64,000 bases of DNA from Paenibacillus algorifonticola (GCF_000971975.1 NZ_LAQO01000017.1:1-64000), one strand, 5' to 3'. Shown: positions 36,216-46,065, counted from the first letter of the stretch. Notes: generated by a model not told the origin, from the letters alone. A program made the numbers and translations.

Positions 36216-36673
36216 AAGATATGTAAGAAAGGCCCGGGCTACATACCAGTGGCTGATCGACATGACATCTTTAGGAAAGTCTGAAGTTCCTGAGGGAGCG
36301 GGAGAGTGTGCATGCGCAGCGGTATCCATTTCGAGAGCACAAATGGCCACATTCCAGATGTGAACTGCGATTTAATGAAGGTTGAAATGACAGTCATTGG
36401 GTACAGATTCAATTAATCAACCCTATGTAGGAATGTTTGGCTCGTTTTTATTAAAAAAGCACTGTTCAGTAATTTAAGGGATGGTCTCTCTTCAGAACTT
36501 GCCGCTTCAGACAGCACGGGGAACCGTACCATAAATAGCGGCAAGTTTTTTAACCTGTGTAAAGTCGATTTAAGCCATAGATTGCCTATCCCCTAAATCT
36601 ATCCAAATAAGTGGCAGATCGACTCTATTTTGGTATGGTAAAGTAGGTCGCAGAATGCAGTACGGATAGCAAT
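36216..36673. other. Intergenic region around attachment copy 2
   Basis: Contains attachment copy 2. A short frame at about 36321-36416 (reading 'GIHFESTNGHIPDVNCDLMKVEMTVIGYRFN') looks protein-like but has no start and no recognisable family. Nothing else seen. Confidence 0.5.
36498..36552 (+). repeat. rlmH-end attachment repeat, copy 2
   Basis: Left arm CTTGCCGCTTCAGACAG, core with GAACCGTACCATAAATAG (36521-36538; encodes EPYHK-stop), right arm CGGCAAGTTTTTT. The changes relative to copy 1 are mostly synonymous in the reading of rlmH. Confidence 0.92.
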
Positions 36674-36913
36674 TCTCGTGCTTTAATTAATAATACTAAC
36701 ATCATTTTAATGGTTGAGCCGACAGCAAGTTTGGATACCAAACGAGCCCATGAAGTGGTCAGTCTAATAGCGCAAGAGGTTAAGTCACGCCAAAAAGCGG
36801 CAATTATGATTACCCATGATGAGCGTATGCTTGAATATTGCGATAAAATATACCGGATGCATGATTGCGGATTGTCTTTGCAGCAGGAAATTGAGGGGCG
36901 TATTCGTATCTAA
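36674..36913 (+). pseudogene. C-terminal fragment of an ABC transporter ATPase
   Basis: About 79 codons: 'SRALINNTNIILMVEPTASLDTKRAHEVVSLIAQEVKSRQKAAIMITHDERMLEYCDKIYRMHD'. This is the end of the ABC signature helix, Walker B (with the Asp of 'LxDEP' replaced, 'MVEPT'), D-loop 'ASLD' and H-loop 'MITHD'. Walker A and the signature motif are missing; just upstream the sequence degenerates with frame changes (RIAI is readable in another frame). It resembles MacB/LolD-type ATPases. Not functional. Confidence 0.8.
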
Positions 36914-37083
36914 GTAGTATCCAGGAATGATTAACGTATGTTACGTCATGAAGACGGACCTGTTCGTTGACAGACGTTTTGTTTATTTTGCTAACGCACT
37001 CCGTCCGTCGTATTATGAGGTCAGCCGGTTTTTACGGGTTGACCTCTTTGCGTTAAGTAGTGAAATTATCAGGTTACTTGGAT

Positions 37084-37117
37084 AAACAAAAAAAGAGCCG
37101 CGCATTATGCGGCTCTC
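37084..37117 (-). terminator. Terminator after the lectin gene
   Basis: AGAGCCGC and GCGGCTCT pair around GCATTAT; on the minus strand a T-run follows. Confidence 0.88.
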
Positions 37118-37126
37118 AATCTGATT

Positions 37127-37750
37127 TTAGCGTCCGCCTGTATTTGAAGCCCAGACAGGAATGTAACTATTAGGATAATAGCTGTTTGTCATGGTTGTGT
37201 TATAGAGAACTAAATTTCCATCATTTTGCATGACCAGCGTGTCACCAGTTGTGTCAGCCGGCAACCCGCTCCCGTGATGGGTTGGAATCCAAGAGGCAGT
37301 GTTGGCAAACCAAGCGGCTTGCAGTATAGAAGTATTAATCACCCAAACCTTATCATACCCCCAACCAGTGTAATATTCGTACTTGCCTGAGGCAGGGTTG
37401 AATCCATAGCGATATCCATATTGGAATACATCTTGATAGCTTCCGCCATATTTGTATATGACCGGTTTCCCAAATGCTTCAAATTTGAACGAAACGGCCC
37501 CACTGTTACTGGTGCCACTACTCCAAAGAGAGGAACCATTCTGATAGATGACAAAATTACCGTCATTCTGCCAAATGGCTGAAAACCTACCATCTTGGGA
37601 GGTGAGATAATCGCCTTTCGACATGCTGCCGCCTATAGTAAGCTTATCTCCAAGATAGCTGGCGGAAGCCGTCGCTGGTACGGCAAATGCCAAAAGCAGC
37701 AAGCAAGCCATAAGGATTCGAAAAGATTTGGGAAAAAGTTGTTTGTTCAT
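37127..37750 (-). CDS. Secreted bulb-type (mannose-binding) lectin domain protein
   Basis: 207 residues. Signal peptide about 1-30 (basic start, 'ILMACLLLLAFAVPATASA'). The mature part carries B-lectin motifs of the QxDxNxVxY type: 'IWQNDGNFVIYQNGSSLWSSGT' (about 60) and 'LVMQNDGNLVLYNTT ... VWASNTGG' at the end, with an intervening aromatic segment rich in Y and G. Such lectins bind mannose; in bacteria they occur as surface proteins and as lectin-like bacteriocins. The role here is unknown. Start at 37750 after AGGAGCGTGTCAA. It is on the opposite strand from the adjacent adhesin gene in the same module. Confidence 0.82.
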   Translation of the reverse strand: MNKQLFPKSFRILMACLLLLAFAVPATASASYLGDKLTIGGSMSKGDYLTSQDGRFSAIWQNDGNFVIYQNGSSLWSSGTSNSGAVSFKFEAFGKPVIYKYGGSYQDVFQYGYRYGFNPASGKYEYYTGWGYDKVWVINTSILQAAWFANTASWIPTHHGSGLPADTTGDTLVMQNDGNLVLYNTTMTNSYYPNSYIPVWASNTGGR

Positions 37751-38480
37751 TTGACACGCTCCTATGTTCCTTATAATGGTTATAGCTAAATGCATAGAAC
37801 AATAAACTCTTACAGTTATTGCATGTTTCTGCGCAGCATTCAGTCAGGAGCGGTGAAGGAGAAATTAACACATCCCCATTAGGTGGAACACGGGAAATAA
37901 GATTTAAAATGCTCTCGGGGTCACCTCCTTTGATAGAAAATGTAAATGCTCTTGGTACATATTATGTAATTTGATTTATGCTCTTTAGGAGATAGAGGTT
38001 CAGATATGGTACTTGTTGTTAGAAGCCAGTCCACATCATCGTATGACATATACTTTATTTACCATTATAGCAACCGAAAATGGGAAAAGCCATAATTTTC
38101 TATTTAAGGTTTCGAAGTTTAAGACGATCGAGGTATACGCGTTTCTTGCAGTCCTTGCAGAAAAGTCAGATGGAGATTAAGCATTGCCCAATTTTTAGAA
38201 CAAGCCCTCTTTCCAAAAACGGAGATCGCTTCAGGAATACCCCACACCCCAAACCATTCATATAAAGGAAAAAATGCAATGTTAGGAAGCCATTATTGCG
38301 AACTATATTTGACGTTTTGAAGTCTGTAAGCGGTTGTTTTTTTATTGAAATTTGCAAGGAGAAGGAAATTTTTCATAATGTAGAGATTTTGTAGAGATTA
38401 GGTTTTTAAACTAAGAAAGAAAGTGTTGAAATTTGGGTGAAAGTGTATCAGTAGTTTCGGGAATGGAGGAGAAATGTGTC
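37751..38480. other. 730-base divergent intergenic region between lectin and adhesin
   Basis: AT-rich, with no credible gene. It should contain the promoters of both genes. A GGTCACCTCCTTTGATAG stretch (37919-37936) contains the complement of a strong Shine-Dalgarno sequence, but I find no matching gene on the minus strand. The last 100 bases are poor in G and C and form the adhesin leader. Confidence 0.5.
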
Positions 38481-41400
38481 TTGAATCGAAAACGTAGCAT
38501 AGGAAAAGCAATACTCTCTTTCTGCCTGGCAATTATGCTTGTCCTGCAGACGGTGGCATTCTCTGTCCCTGCATATGCGGAAAGCACGCCGAGCGCGGAC
38601 GAACCGCAATCAGTAACTGAGGCGGTATACGATGTGCCGAACAATTCCATAATGATGACGGCAGCCGTGACAGATAAAACGGTGGTGTTTATGGATGCTA
38701 ATGCAACCTTTCCGCTGAAGGTGACGCAGGGAGCTGAAATTGCTCCAGGCGGTACAATCCAGGGCCGACAGGCATTTACCCTCAAATCAGAGGGCCTCAA
38801 GGTGCCGGTGAAGGGGGATTATGCAAATACGCCGGATGAAAATGACACTACCAAGTACATTCAGAAGGGAGACTCGATCGAGCTAAACAGGGATCCCTAC
38901 TTTAAGGAAGTGGTGCTGCCAACAGCTACCAAATCCTTAATGGCCACAACTGATTTTGGTGTGAAACAGCTTGGCACCGCGTATTTCACCCCAAATAGCA
39001 TCAAGATTGTATTTAATGGCGACGATTGGTTTTTCAATGGTGTTGGAAAAGCGGTAACCTTCGGCTTTGAAACCACTGCCAATTCGGATGTAACGGGCAT
39101 GAATTACGGCGATACCAAGCCTATCTCGATTTTCGGGGGAGCGTATGAGCTAAAGAACCCGGATGTTACGCCGGCGTACAGCATCAACTTGACAGGAAAC
39201 AACTGGCCAAAGAATGGGAGCTGGACTTGGTGGTATGTGACCGTGCCAGCCTATCAGGATGGTTATCTGACCATCCAGTCTACTCCATCCTCTTTTGATG
39301 TGCTTGATGCAACAATCAAGCTGCCACTAGATGGGATGACGTTCTATACGAAGCCTGCCGATTACCGTATGGTCTATGTACCGGGCTCCTTCAAGGTAAA
39401 CGGCACTACGGTAGAGCCAACTATTGATGCAGATGGCGGGCTGAGCTACATTTTCCCGGCGGACACTGGGGTGGATCCAAAGGTTGAGTATCAAGCATGG
39501 TTCCATAAGGATGTGTATTATAAAGAATATCGGGGCGTGGGGCTCGATCCCGGTCGATCTAACGGACAGCGTTTTGATCCAAAAGTTGAACTGAGGGATG
39601 AGAGTGCTAGTGTAAAAGCCAGCGCAGTACGGGAAACGTGGGTAGCACCCGACTGGATTCAAGCCTCGGCTTCATATGACCATCCAAATGAAACGATTAC
39701 ATGGAAAGTAACGGTTAACCAATATAACAAAAAAGGGTTAAAGGACTTTTCTATAACAAATGTATTACCTGCTGGGCTGGATTTTGAATCGGCTGCATGG
39801 AAGACAACGGTAGATGGTACTGTATCTGAAGAAACACAAATTACACCAGATTCAAACGGAGTTTATTCCTTTGGGGATATTAACGGTAAAGTAGAATTAT
39901 TAATTAAGAGCAAGGTGAAAAGCGGTTCCAGCTTCAGAATCGACCCTCGTGCCAACTGGAATATGGATACACCAAATGGCATACAGAACAACGATGTCAT
40001 GACTGGCACAAGACCTAACGCAGTGACTGACGAGGCGATTGTCACCATTGGGGCGCACACTTTTACAAAAACAGGCGCTATTACGATGGAGGATTATAAC
40101 CTGGGCGGCATTACATGGACCGTTAATCTAACGCCACAGTATGCCTTGCCAAATGCTGCGGTATACGATGTGCTGGTGCACGGCGGAGATTTGAACGTCT
40201 TGGACAACGCTGTGGATGAAACGGGCGAGGTGAGTGCGGAAACGATTGCGAAAATCAAAGGAAACGTCAATTCTGCGCAGCTTTGGAAGCAATATCAGGC
40301 GGGAACTCTAAAGACTAATGCAACCAGCCTGACCATAAAAAATATTCCTTTAACCGTGGATGGTAAAGTGGTGGCGGATTTGATCAAGGTGACCGGATAC
40401 ACCGACGAAGCTTCATCCTTCAGCTTCCGTGCACTTGAGACCAACACAGACATCCTCTTCAGACAGGATATTAACGCAGGGAAAACAATCTGGAATCGGG
40501 CTTTGCTTATTGACGGCGAAACCGTGAAACAAGCGCAAAACAGCGCCAACCTTCACCTGCGTATGCTGAACAAGGATATGCTTACGGCATCCTACCCTAT
40601 TAAGGGGGATGGGACGGCTGACACATGGTATACTCCGAACAACGTTCAACGCTATATCGGTTATGACAGCTCATCAAGCGGCGATGCATACACCTTGGCT
40701 GGTTATGACCGGATAACTAAGACGGTCACCTTCCGCCTAGGCATCAATATGCCGGGTTACAACACAGTCGAAATGGCGAAAGACGGCGGAAGTCGGGTCA
40801 TCACCAATGTGAAGCTGGTGGACACCTTACCCGAGGGTTGGGAATTCGTTCCTTTTGGAGATGGAAAGGACTATGAACTTTATAAGGGCTACTCGGATAA
40901 TGTCAGCGGCACTGGCTATGGGGTTCGAAACAACGCCGTGTCAATCATTGAGCCAAACAACCCCGCTCATGTGGCGAGTTTCTCCCATAGCGGTAATGAA
41001 GGCACCTTCACCTTCTCCAAGTTGGAAAGCCCTTATGTCATTCTGGTGAAGGCAAGACCTTCCAATGCGGCTCTGGAGAAATATTTAGAGGAGTACACCA
41101 CCAACGGCACAGACAAGCAGGTGCTGTATAACAAAGCCGACCTACATATGACATGGGGCGGAGAAGAGAAGATTCTCACCGAACAGCGCAAAGTTATTGT
41201 ACCTATTCAGACTCTGGGCAAGTCGGTAACTAAACCAGTTCCAGGGGTGCTGGAGTGGACGGTGAACTATACCCCACCATTCAACATGGAGCAGGGCGTT
41301 TATTTACAGGATACCCTAGGTGCAGGTATGAATCCGCGCTATGAAGTAAACGGAAAGCTTGTACTGACAGCGCCTAGTATGGCGGTCTATCCTGCTAAAC

Positions 41401-44400
41401 TGACTGCCGGCGGCGCTCTGGAACGAGACGGTGCTGCACTGAATCTCAGCGACCCGAATTCTGAGGTTCGGGTGGAAGCCGAGCCGGGTGAGGACGGCAC
41501 CACGGTTCTAACATTCAAAATGGACAACCCTAATAAGTTTTACCAGTTAGTGTACCAAACCGAGGTTGACCCTTCTAAAGCGAAAGCTGGCGACAAAATG
41601 GGCAACGAGGTAAAGCTGATGGGCGATGATAAGCTGAAATCTGTCAGTGCCAAAAGTGAAAGCACACTGGACAATTCAGACGTAGCCGGCAGTTCAAGCT
41701 CCAATGCCCTGCTGCCCCTGAAAAAGGTAGATCCCAACAACAATCCGCTAAAAGATGTAGAGTTCACGCTCTATAAGAAAGGCGACGGAACTCAAGTCGC
41801 TAAAGGAACAACCGATAGCGGAGGGAAACTTAATCTACTATTCCCGGATCCAGGGTATTACGAGCTGAAAGAAACTTATATTGACACAACGACATGGTTG
41901 CCAACTATAAGAATTTATCAGGTGTACGTAGGGAATACGCCTGGAAAGCCCATCTGGGTAGACGGCGTGAAGGTAACCTCTGATAATCCGCTGGTCGTGC
42001 CTACGCCGGCGCAAGGAAAGCTGACCATTAGTAATAAGGTGGAAGGAAACGGCAGCGACTCTTCCAAGGTTTTTGAATACACCGTGAACTTCACTGGCGA
42101 AGGCAAGGACGGAGAGTACGCCTATAAGAAGTCGGATAATACGTTTGGCACGATCAAGAGCGGAGACAAGATTACCCTCAAGCACGGGGAATCTGTGACG
42201 TTCCCGGTATTGCCAGCGGATCTGGTGTATACCGTAACCGAGGCCGATTATACGACCGTTGACGGTTATACCACCACGCCGGAGACGAGAGAGCTATCGG
42301 GCACAATCGTGAATAAAGGCGACCACAAGGCGGACTTCATCAATGAGCGAACCGTTAACAAGCTGACCGTCAGCAATACGGTCATGGGCAATGGCGGCGA
42401 CAAGACGAAGGAGTTCGAGTACACCGTCCTCTTTGAGGATGCAGGCAAGGATGGAAGCTACTCTTACTTGAAATCGGGCGGCGGCACAGGTACGATCAAG
42501 TCCCGTGATACCTTCAAGCTCAAGGATGGAGAGACACTGGATATTTTGGATCTGCCTAAGGCTCTGAAATACACCATTACCCAGAAGGAATACACAGCCG
42601 ACGAATACGTGACCATTCCTGAGGAACGGTATTATACCGGAGTTATGGAGGGCAAAGATGAAGATGCCCCATTTACGAACCTGCGAGTCTTGAAGGGCGG
42701 CCTACTAATCAGCAACACGGTTAAAGGCAAAGACGAAGACAAACAGATGCCGTTCAAGTACACGGTCACCTTCACAGGCGAGGGAGAGAACGAATCCTAC
42801 TCCTATGAGAAGTCGGACGGCAGCAAGGGTGCAATTAAGAGCGGGGAGACCTTCGAGCTTGCAGATGGCCAGACGCTCGTTGTGCAAGGACTTCCGACAG
42901 ATCTTCAGTATAAGGTGACCCAAGATGATTATACGAATGACGGCTATGTGACGGATCCCGAAAGTCTCGTTCGCACAGGCACCATTCCGGAGAAAAAAGT
43001 GGCCGAAGCACACTTTGTCAATACCCGCCCGTATCTGGAAGGCGTACTGCGTGACAACAACACAGGAGAAGTCATTCCGAATGCGCCCATTACGGTGACC
43101 GATCTGAAGACAGGCAAGGAGCTTCAGGTGGAGACGAATGAGAAGGGTGAATATTCGGTCCCAGTCACAGCGGATACCGACTATACGATCACATATACGA
43201 AGAGGTATCAGGTAGGCGGGAAGGATGTCCCTGTAGAATTCACGCAAAAAGCAAATGTGGACGGCAGCGTGACAGGCGAGACCGTTCCGGCGGACATTAC
43301 GGCGGTAGGGATCGTTATGTTCAAGCAGCTGGATGGAGCGACAGAGCTATTCAACGATTCGTTTACCAGCCAGATGCATATCTATTTGAAGGACCAGGCC
43401 GGCAATTATATTACGGAGAACGGTCGTCCCAAGGCGTTTCCGATGGCTTCGAACGGAACTTTCTCCGTGGAAGGGCTAAGCGAGCAGAAGTACACAATGG
43501 AAGTTCGCTATAAAGCTGAGACCGGCGAAGAACTGCTCCTCAAAGTGACGCAACTGGACGTGAAAGCTAACGGAGAGTTGAATATTTCCGAGGAATTGGT
43601 CGACCCTTACGGTACGGTTTATGATGAAACGACAGGAGATGCCACCACTGGCAAGAAAATTGACGGAGCCAAAGTTACATTGTATTATGCGGATACGCAG
43701 CGGAATAGAGATAACGGCCGCATTCCGGATACGAAAGTAACGCTTCCTGCGGTTCCAAATTTTCCGCCGCACGACAACGAGAGCCCGGAGCAGGATAGCG
43801 ACGCAAATGGCTTCTATGCGTACATGGTGTTTCCTGAAGCGGATTACTATTTGATCGTAACGAAGGATGGATACGAGACGCACAGGAGTGATACGATTTC
43901 TGTCGATTTTGACATTGTAAAATACGACGTGCCAATGAAGCCGATCAGTTCTGGTGGCGGCTCCGGCGGCAACTCCGGCAACGGCAACAGCGGAACCGAC
44001 AACAGCAACAGCGGAACCGACAACGGCAACAGCGGAATCGGCAACGGCAACAGCGGAACCGACAACAGCAACAGCGGAACCGACAACGGCAACAGCGGAA
44101 CCGACAACGGTAACAGCGGAACCGACAACGGTAACAACGGAACCGACAACGGTAACAGCGGAACCGACAACGGCAACAGCGGAACCGACAACGGTAACAG
44201 CGGAACCGACAACGGCAACAGTGGAACCGACAACGGTAACGGTGGAACCGACAACGGCAACAGCGGAACCGACAACGGTAACAGCGGAACCGACAACGGT
44301 AACAGTGGAACCGACAACGGCAACAACGAAACCGACAACAGCAACAGCGGAACCGACAACGGCAACAACGAGCTGGACGATGCTCCGATGACTGGAGACA

Positions 44401-44501
44401 ACAGCGTACCGCCAATCTTCTATATGGCTTTGGCGCTGATGTCCTTGATGACGATCGGGTTCTGTTTACTCGGTAACAAGAAGAAAAAGTACATCCAGTG
44501 A
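38481..44501 (+). CDS. Giant sortase-anchored surface adhesin
   Basis: About 2006 residues. Start TTG 38481 behind GGAGGA; the signal peptide follows ('LNRKRSIGKAILSFCLAIMLVLQ ... AYA'). Next come large beta-sandwich regions (38.6-41.7 kb) resembling collagen-binding and DUF11-like adhesin modules ('FSITNVLPAGLDF', 'TKTGAITMEDYNLGGITWTVNLT', 'NVKLVDTLPEGWEFVP'), then a SpaA-like prealbumin domain ('PLKKVDPNNNPLKDVEFTLYKKGDGTQVAKGTTDSGGKL'). Three tandem repeats of about 110 residues begin 'LTISNKVEGNG', 'LTVSNTVMGNG' and 'LLISNTVKGKD'. Carboxypeptidase-regulatory-like domains, a heptad NSGTDNG stalk, the sortase signal 'APMTG', a hydrophobic stretch and a KKKK tail complete it. The sortase gene follows 19 bases later. 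Confidence 0.9.
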   Translation: MNRKRSIGKAILSFCLAIMLVLQTVAFSVPAYAESTPSADEPQSVTEAVYDVPNNSIMMTAAVTDKTVVFMDANATFPLKVTQGAEIAPGGTIQGRQAFTLKSEGLKVPVKGDYANTPDENDTTKYIQKGDSIELNRDPYFKEVVLPTATKSLMATTDFGVKQLGTAYFTPNSIKIVFNGDDWFFNGVGKAVTFGFETTANSDVTGMNYGDTKPISIFGGAYELKNPDVTPAYSINLTGNNWPKNGSWTWWYVTVPAYQDGYLTIQSTPSSFDVLDATIKLPLDGMTFYTKPADYRMVYVPGSFKVNGTTVEPTIDADGGLSYIFPADTGVDPKVEYQAWFHKDVYYKEYRGVGLDPGRSNGQRFDPKVELRDESASVKASAVRETWVAPDWIQASASYDHPNETITWKVTVNQYNKKGLKDFSITNVLPAGLDFESAAWKTTVDGTVSEETQITPDSNGVYSFGDINGKVELLIKSKVKSGSSFRIDPRANWNMDTPNGIQNNDVMTGTRPNAVTDEAIVTIGAHTFTKTGAITMEDYNLGGITWTVNLTPQYALPNAAVYDVLVHGGDLNVLDNAVDETGEVSAETIAKIKGNVNSAQLWKQYQAGTLKTNATSLTIKNIPLTVDGKVVADLIKVTGYTDEASSFSFRALETNTDILFRQDINAGKTIWNRALLIDGETVKQAQNSANLHLRMLNKDMLTASYPIKGDGTADTWYTPNNVQRYIGYDSSSSGDAYTLAGYDRITKTVTFRLGINMPGYNTVEMAKDGGSRVITNVKLVDTLPEGWEFVPFGDGKDYELYKGYSDNVSGTGYGVRNNAVSIIEPNNPAHVASFSHSGNEGTFTFSKLESPYVILVKARPSNAALEKYLEEYTTNGTDKQVLYNKADLHMTWGGEEKILTEQRKVIVPIQTLGKSVTKPVPGVLEWTVNYTPPFNMEQGVYLQDTLGAGMNPRYEVNGKLVLTAPSMAVYPAKLTAGGALERDGAALNLSDPNSEVRVEAEPGEDGTTVLTFKMDNPNKFYQLVYQTEVDPSKAKAGDKMGNEVKLMGDDKLKSVSAKSESTLDNSDVAGSSSSNALLPLKKVDPNNNPLKDVEFTLYKKGDGTQVAKGTTDSGGKLNLLFPDPGYYELKETYIDTTTWLPTIRIYQVYVGNTPGKPIWVDGVKVTSDNPLVVPTPAQGKLTISNKVEGNGSDSSKVFEYTVNFTGEGKDGEYAYKKSDNTFGTIKSGDKITLKHGESVTFPVLPADLVYTVTEADYTTVDGYTTTPETRELSGTIVNKGDHKADFINERTVNKLTVSNTVMGNGGDKTKEFEYTVLFEDAGKDGSYSYLKSGGGTGTIKSRDTFKLKDGETLDILDLPKALKYTITQKEYTADEYVTIPEERYYTGVMEGKDEDAPFTNLRVLKGGLLISNTVKGKDEDKQMPFKYTVTFTGEGENESYSYEKSDGSKGAIKSGETFELADGQTLVVQGLPTDLQYKVTQDDYTNDGYVTDPESLVRTGTIPEKKVAEAHFVNTRPYLEGVLRDNNTGEVIPNAPITVTDLKTGKELQVETNEKGEYSVPVTADTDYTITYTKRYQVGGKDVPVEFTQKANVDGSVTGETVPADITAVGIVMFKQLDGATELFNDSFTSQMHIYLKDQAGNYITENGRPKAFPMASNGTFSVEGLSEQKYTMEVRYKAETGEELLLKVTQLDVKANGELNISEELVDPYGTVYDETTGDATTGKKIDGAKVTLYYADTQRNRDNGRIPDTKVTLPAVPNFPPHDNESPEQDSDANGFYAYMVFPEADYYLIVTKDGYETHRSDTISVDFDIVKYDVPMKPISSGGGSGGNSGNGNSGTDNSNSGTDNGNSGIGNGNSGTDNSNSGTDNGNSGTDNGNSGTDNGNNGTDNGNSGTDNGNSGTDNGNSGTDNGNSGTDNGNGGTDNGNSGTDNGNSGTDNGNSGTDNGNNETDNSNSGTDNGNNELDDAPMTGDNSVPPIFYMALALMSLMTIGFCLLGNKKKKYIQ
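43986..44373 (+). repeat. 21-bp repeat tract encoding about 20 NSGTDNG heptads
   Basis: Tandem units GGAACCGACAACGGCAACAG and close variants encode the wall-spanning stalk of the adhesin. Differences are mostly GGC/GGT and AGC/AGT synonymous changes plus a few N-for-S changes, as expected of a tract that expands and contracts by slippage. The period is a multiple of three, so length changes keep the frame. Confidence 0.95.
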
Positions 44502-44520
44502 CCGGAAAGGCGGTAAGAAA

Positions 44521-45297
44521 ATGAGTAAAACTAAAAAAATTCTTATCGCCGTTTCCTTCCTTGTGCTGGTATTTTCTCTCGTTAGTGCTGCGAGAACTCT
44601 CCTGCGGGATTATGCTGAGCAGCAGAAACTCGAAGAGCTGACAAAAGTTTGGGAGGATGGGTCGGACAAAGTCGGAGGGGATGCATTCCCCTCCCTTTTG
44701 TTCAATAAGGCGAATGAGCCGATCATGCTCCCCGAATTTCGAGAGCTCTATGAGAGGAACCCGGACATCGTCGGCTGGCTGAAGATTGACGGTACCCGAA
44801 TTGAGTACCCAGTCATGCAGAATCTACAGGATGCCGAGTACTATCTCAATCATGATTTCGATAAAAAGGCAAACAAAGGCGGCCTCCCATTTTTGGACGC
44901 GCATAGTCGGACCAACGGCTCGGACATTTTGCTGATTCATGGACATCACATGAAAAGCGGCTGGATGTTCAAAGATTTAATGAAGTACAAGAACGAAAGC
45001 TTTTATAAAGAGCATGCTACGTTCCAGTTCAGCACGCTTTACGAAAAGGAAGAGTATGAGATAGTTGCCGTTATTCTTTCAAAAGTTTATCGCAAATCGG
45101 ACGACGTTTTTAAATACTACCAGATTGAGAATGTAAGTACGCCCGCCGAGTTCGATTCGTATGTTCAGAACATCAAAAAACTCGCTCTTTATGACACTGG
45201 AGTAACAGCCCGGTATGGCGACAAGCTTATTGTGCTGTCCACGTGCGAGTACTCGACCGAAAACGGCCGGTTAGCGGTGGTCGCCCGAAAGCGTTAA
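44521..45297 (+). CDS. Class B sortase
   Basis: 258 residues. Membrane anchor about 6-24, then the sortase beta-barrel: 'NPDIVGWLKIDGTRIEYPVMQ', catalytic His142 in 'LLIHGHHMKSGWMF', Cys242 in 'IVLSTCEYSTENGR', and Arg250 close behind it. The long helix between strands ('MFKDLMKYKNESFYKEHATFQF') is typical of class B. It should cleave the 'APMTG' signal of the adjacent adhesin and attach it to peptidoglycan; class B enzymes usually use NPxTx-type motifs, so this signal is unusual. Encoded 19 bases after the adhesin in one operon. Confidence 0.93.
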   Translation: MSKTKKILIAVSFLVLVFSLVSAARTLLRDYAEQQKLEELTKVWEDGSDKVGGDAFPSLLFNKANEPIMLPEFRELYERNPDIVGWLKIDGTRIEYPVMQNLQDAEYYLNHDFDKKANKGGLPFLDAHSRTNGSDILLIHGHHMKSGWMFKDLMKYKNESFYKEHATFQFSTLYEKEEYEIVAVILSKVYRKSDDVFKYYQIENVSTPAEFDSYVQNIKKLALYDTGVTARYGDKLIVLSTCEYSTENGRLAVVARKR

Positions 45298-45332
45298 TGA
45301 CGATGTTAAAACACGAAATCAATCTGCTTCAT

Positions 45333-45367
45333 ATCGCGTTCTCCACTTGGAGGACGCGATTTTTTTT
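45333..45367 (+). terminator. Terminator after the adhesin-sortase operon
   Basis: ATCGCGTTCTCC and GGAGGACGCGAT pair around ACTT with one mismatch, followed by eight Ts. Confidence 0.9.
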
Positions 45368-45516
45368 GCCTCCGAAACTCTGTGGCGTTATATCCTTGTT
45401 CTTACAATGCCCCTGCATCTCTCGCCGAATAGAACGACGGGTAAATCGGTCGATAATGTAATTCCTCTCTTATACGCGTTGTATCAAATATATCGTAAGA
45501 AAAATCGCAAAAATAA

Positions 45517-45568
45517 TTACCGTTACAGACAGCGCGGAGGAATGTATCATAAATAACAGCAAGTTTTT
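45517..45568 (+). repeat. rlmH-end attachment repeat, copy 3
   Basis: Left arm TTACCGTTACAGACAG, core GGAATGTATCATAAATAA (45539-45556; encodes the YHK-stop end), right arm CAGCAAGTTTTTTT. Two codons before YHK have diverged. Confidence 0.88.
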
Positions 45569-45600
45569 TTGGAAATAATGAGATAAAAGGAGAGATGAAA

Positions 45601-46065
45601 ATGTCCTATATCGTTGATTTTAATCATGTGTCTACGGTTGGTTTAGAGTCTTCACCTGTAATAGAAGCGCTTGCTGGTTTGCGTGCTAATGAAGCCCGTT
45701 ATTTCATGAACAAATACAAGCACGAATTTACGGTTGTACAAGCTAGCGACAGCCAAGAGACCCTTGATTATGTGAACCGCATTTTGAAAGAAGAACGTGA
45801 TATTGAGTTTGCGGCCAAGCCTTTAGAAACGTCGCAGTTTCAAGTGGAAAATATCAAATTTGCCTATGTCTTTTATGAGGATGGTCTTGGGGTCAACGTC
45901 ATGTATACGGTGGATGACCCTAAGAAGCGGGCCGTTGGCTTCAAGCTTTCTGAGGGGATGGAGGTGCCAAAGGAGTTAGAAGAGAAGTTTAAGTTTGCCA
46001 GGCAGAAGTCTAAACTAGCTGGTACCATTCGGGGTTCGTTTTTTGTAATTAAAAGAGAATATTAA
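45601..46065 (+). CDS. Unknown 154-residue cytoplasmic protein, sole gene of its module
   Basis: Start ATG 45601, eight bases after AGGAG; the ATG at 45595 is too close to it. No signal peptide or membrane segment; mixed alpha/beta ('SYIVDFNHVSTVGLESSPVIEALAGLRANEARYFMNKYKHEFTVVQASDSQETLDYVNRILKEERDIEFAAKPL ... FVIKREY'). I do not recognise the family. It is flanked by attachment copies 3 and 4, which are only 0.65 kb apart, so it forms a one-gene cassette and may carry its own selectable or defensive function (inference). Confidence 0.75.
   Translation: MSYIVDFNHVSTVGLESSPVIEALAGLRANEARYFMNKYKHEFTVVQASDSQETLDYVNRILKEERDIEFAAKPLETSQFQVENIKFAYVFYEDGLGVNVMYTVDDPKKRAVGFKLSEGMEVPKELEEKFKFARQKSKLAGTIRGSFFVIKREY

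Larger units (their letters stand above)
45298..45600. other. Intergenic region around attachment copy 3
   Basis: Holds the terminator at 45333-45367 and attachment copy 3. No gene; short frames in it lack ribosome sites. Confidence 0.6.

Noticed and set aside
36216-36430. Protein-like short frame before attachment copy 2
   Set aside because: Only about 30 codons with no start and no family resemblance; not enough to call a gene remnant.
43847-44401. Long minus-strand open frame rich in L, P, S and V across the adhesin repeat tract
   Set aside because: It is the reverse reading of the 21-bp repeats; a repeat without stops on one strand stays open on the other. There is no ribosome site and no recognisable domain.
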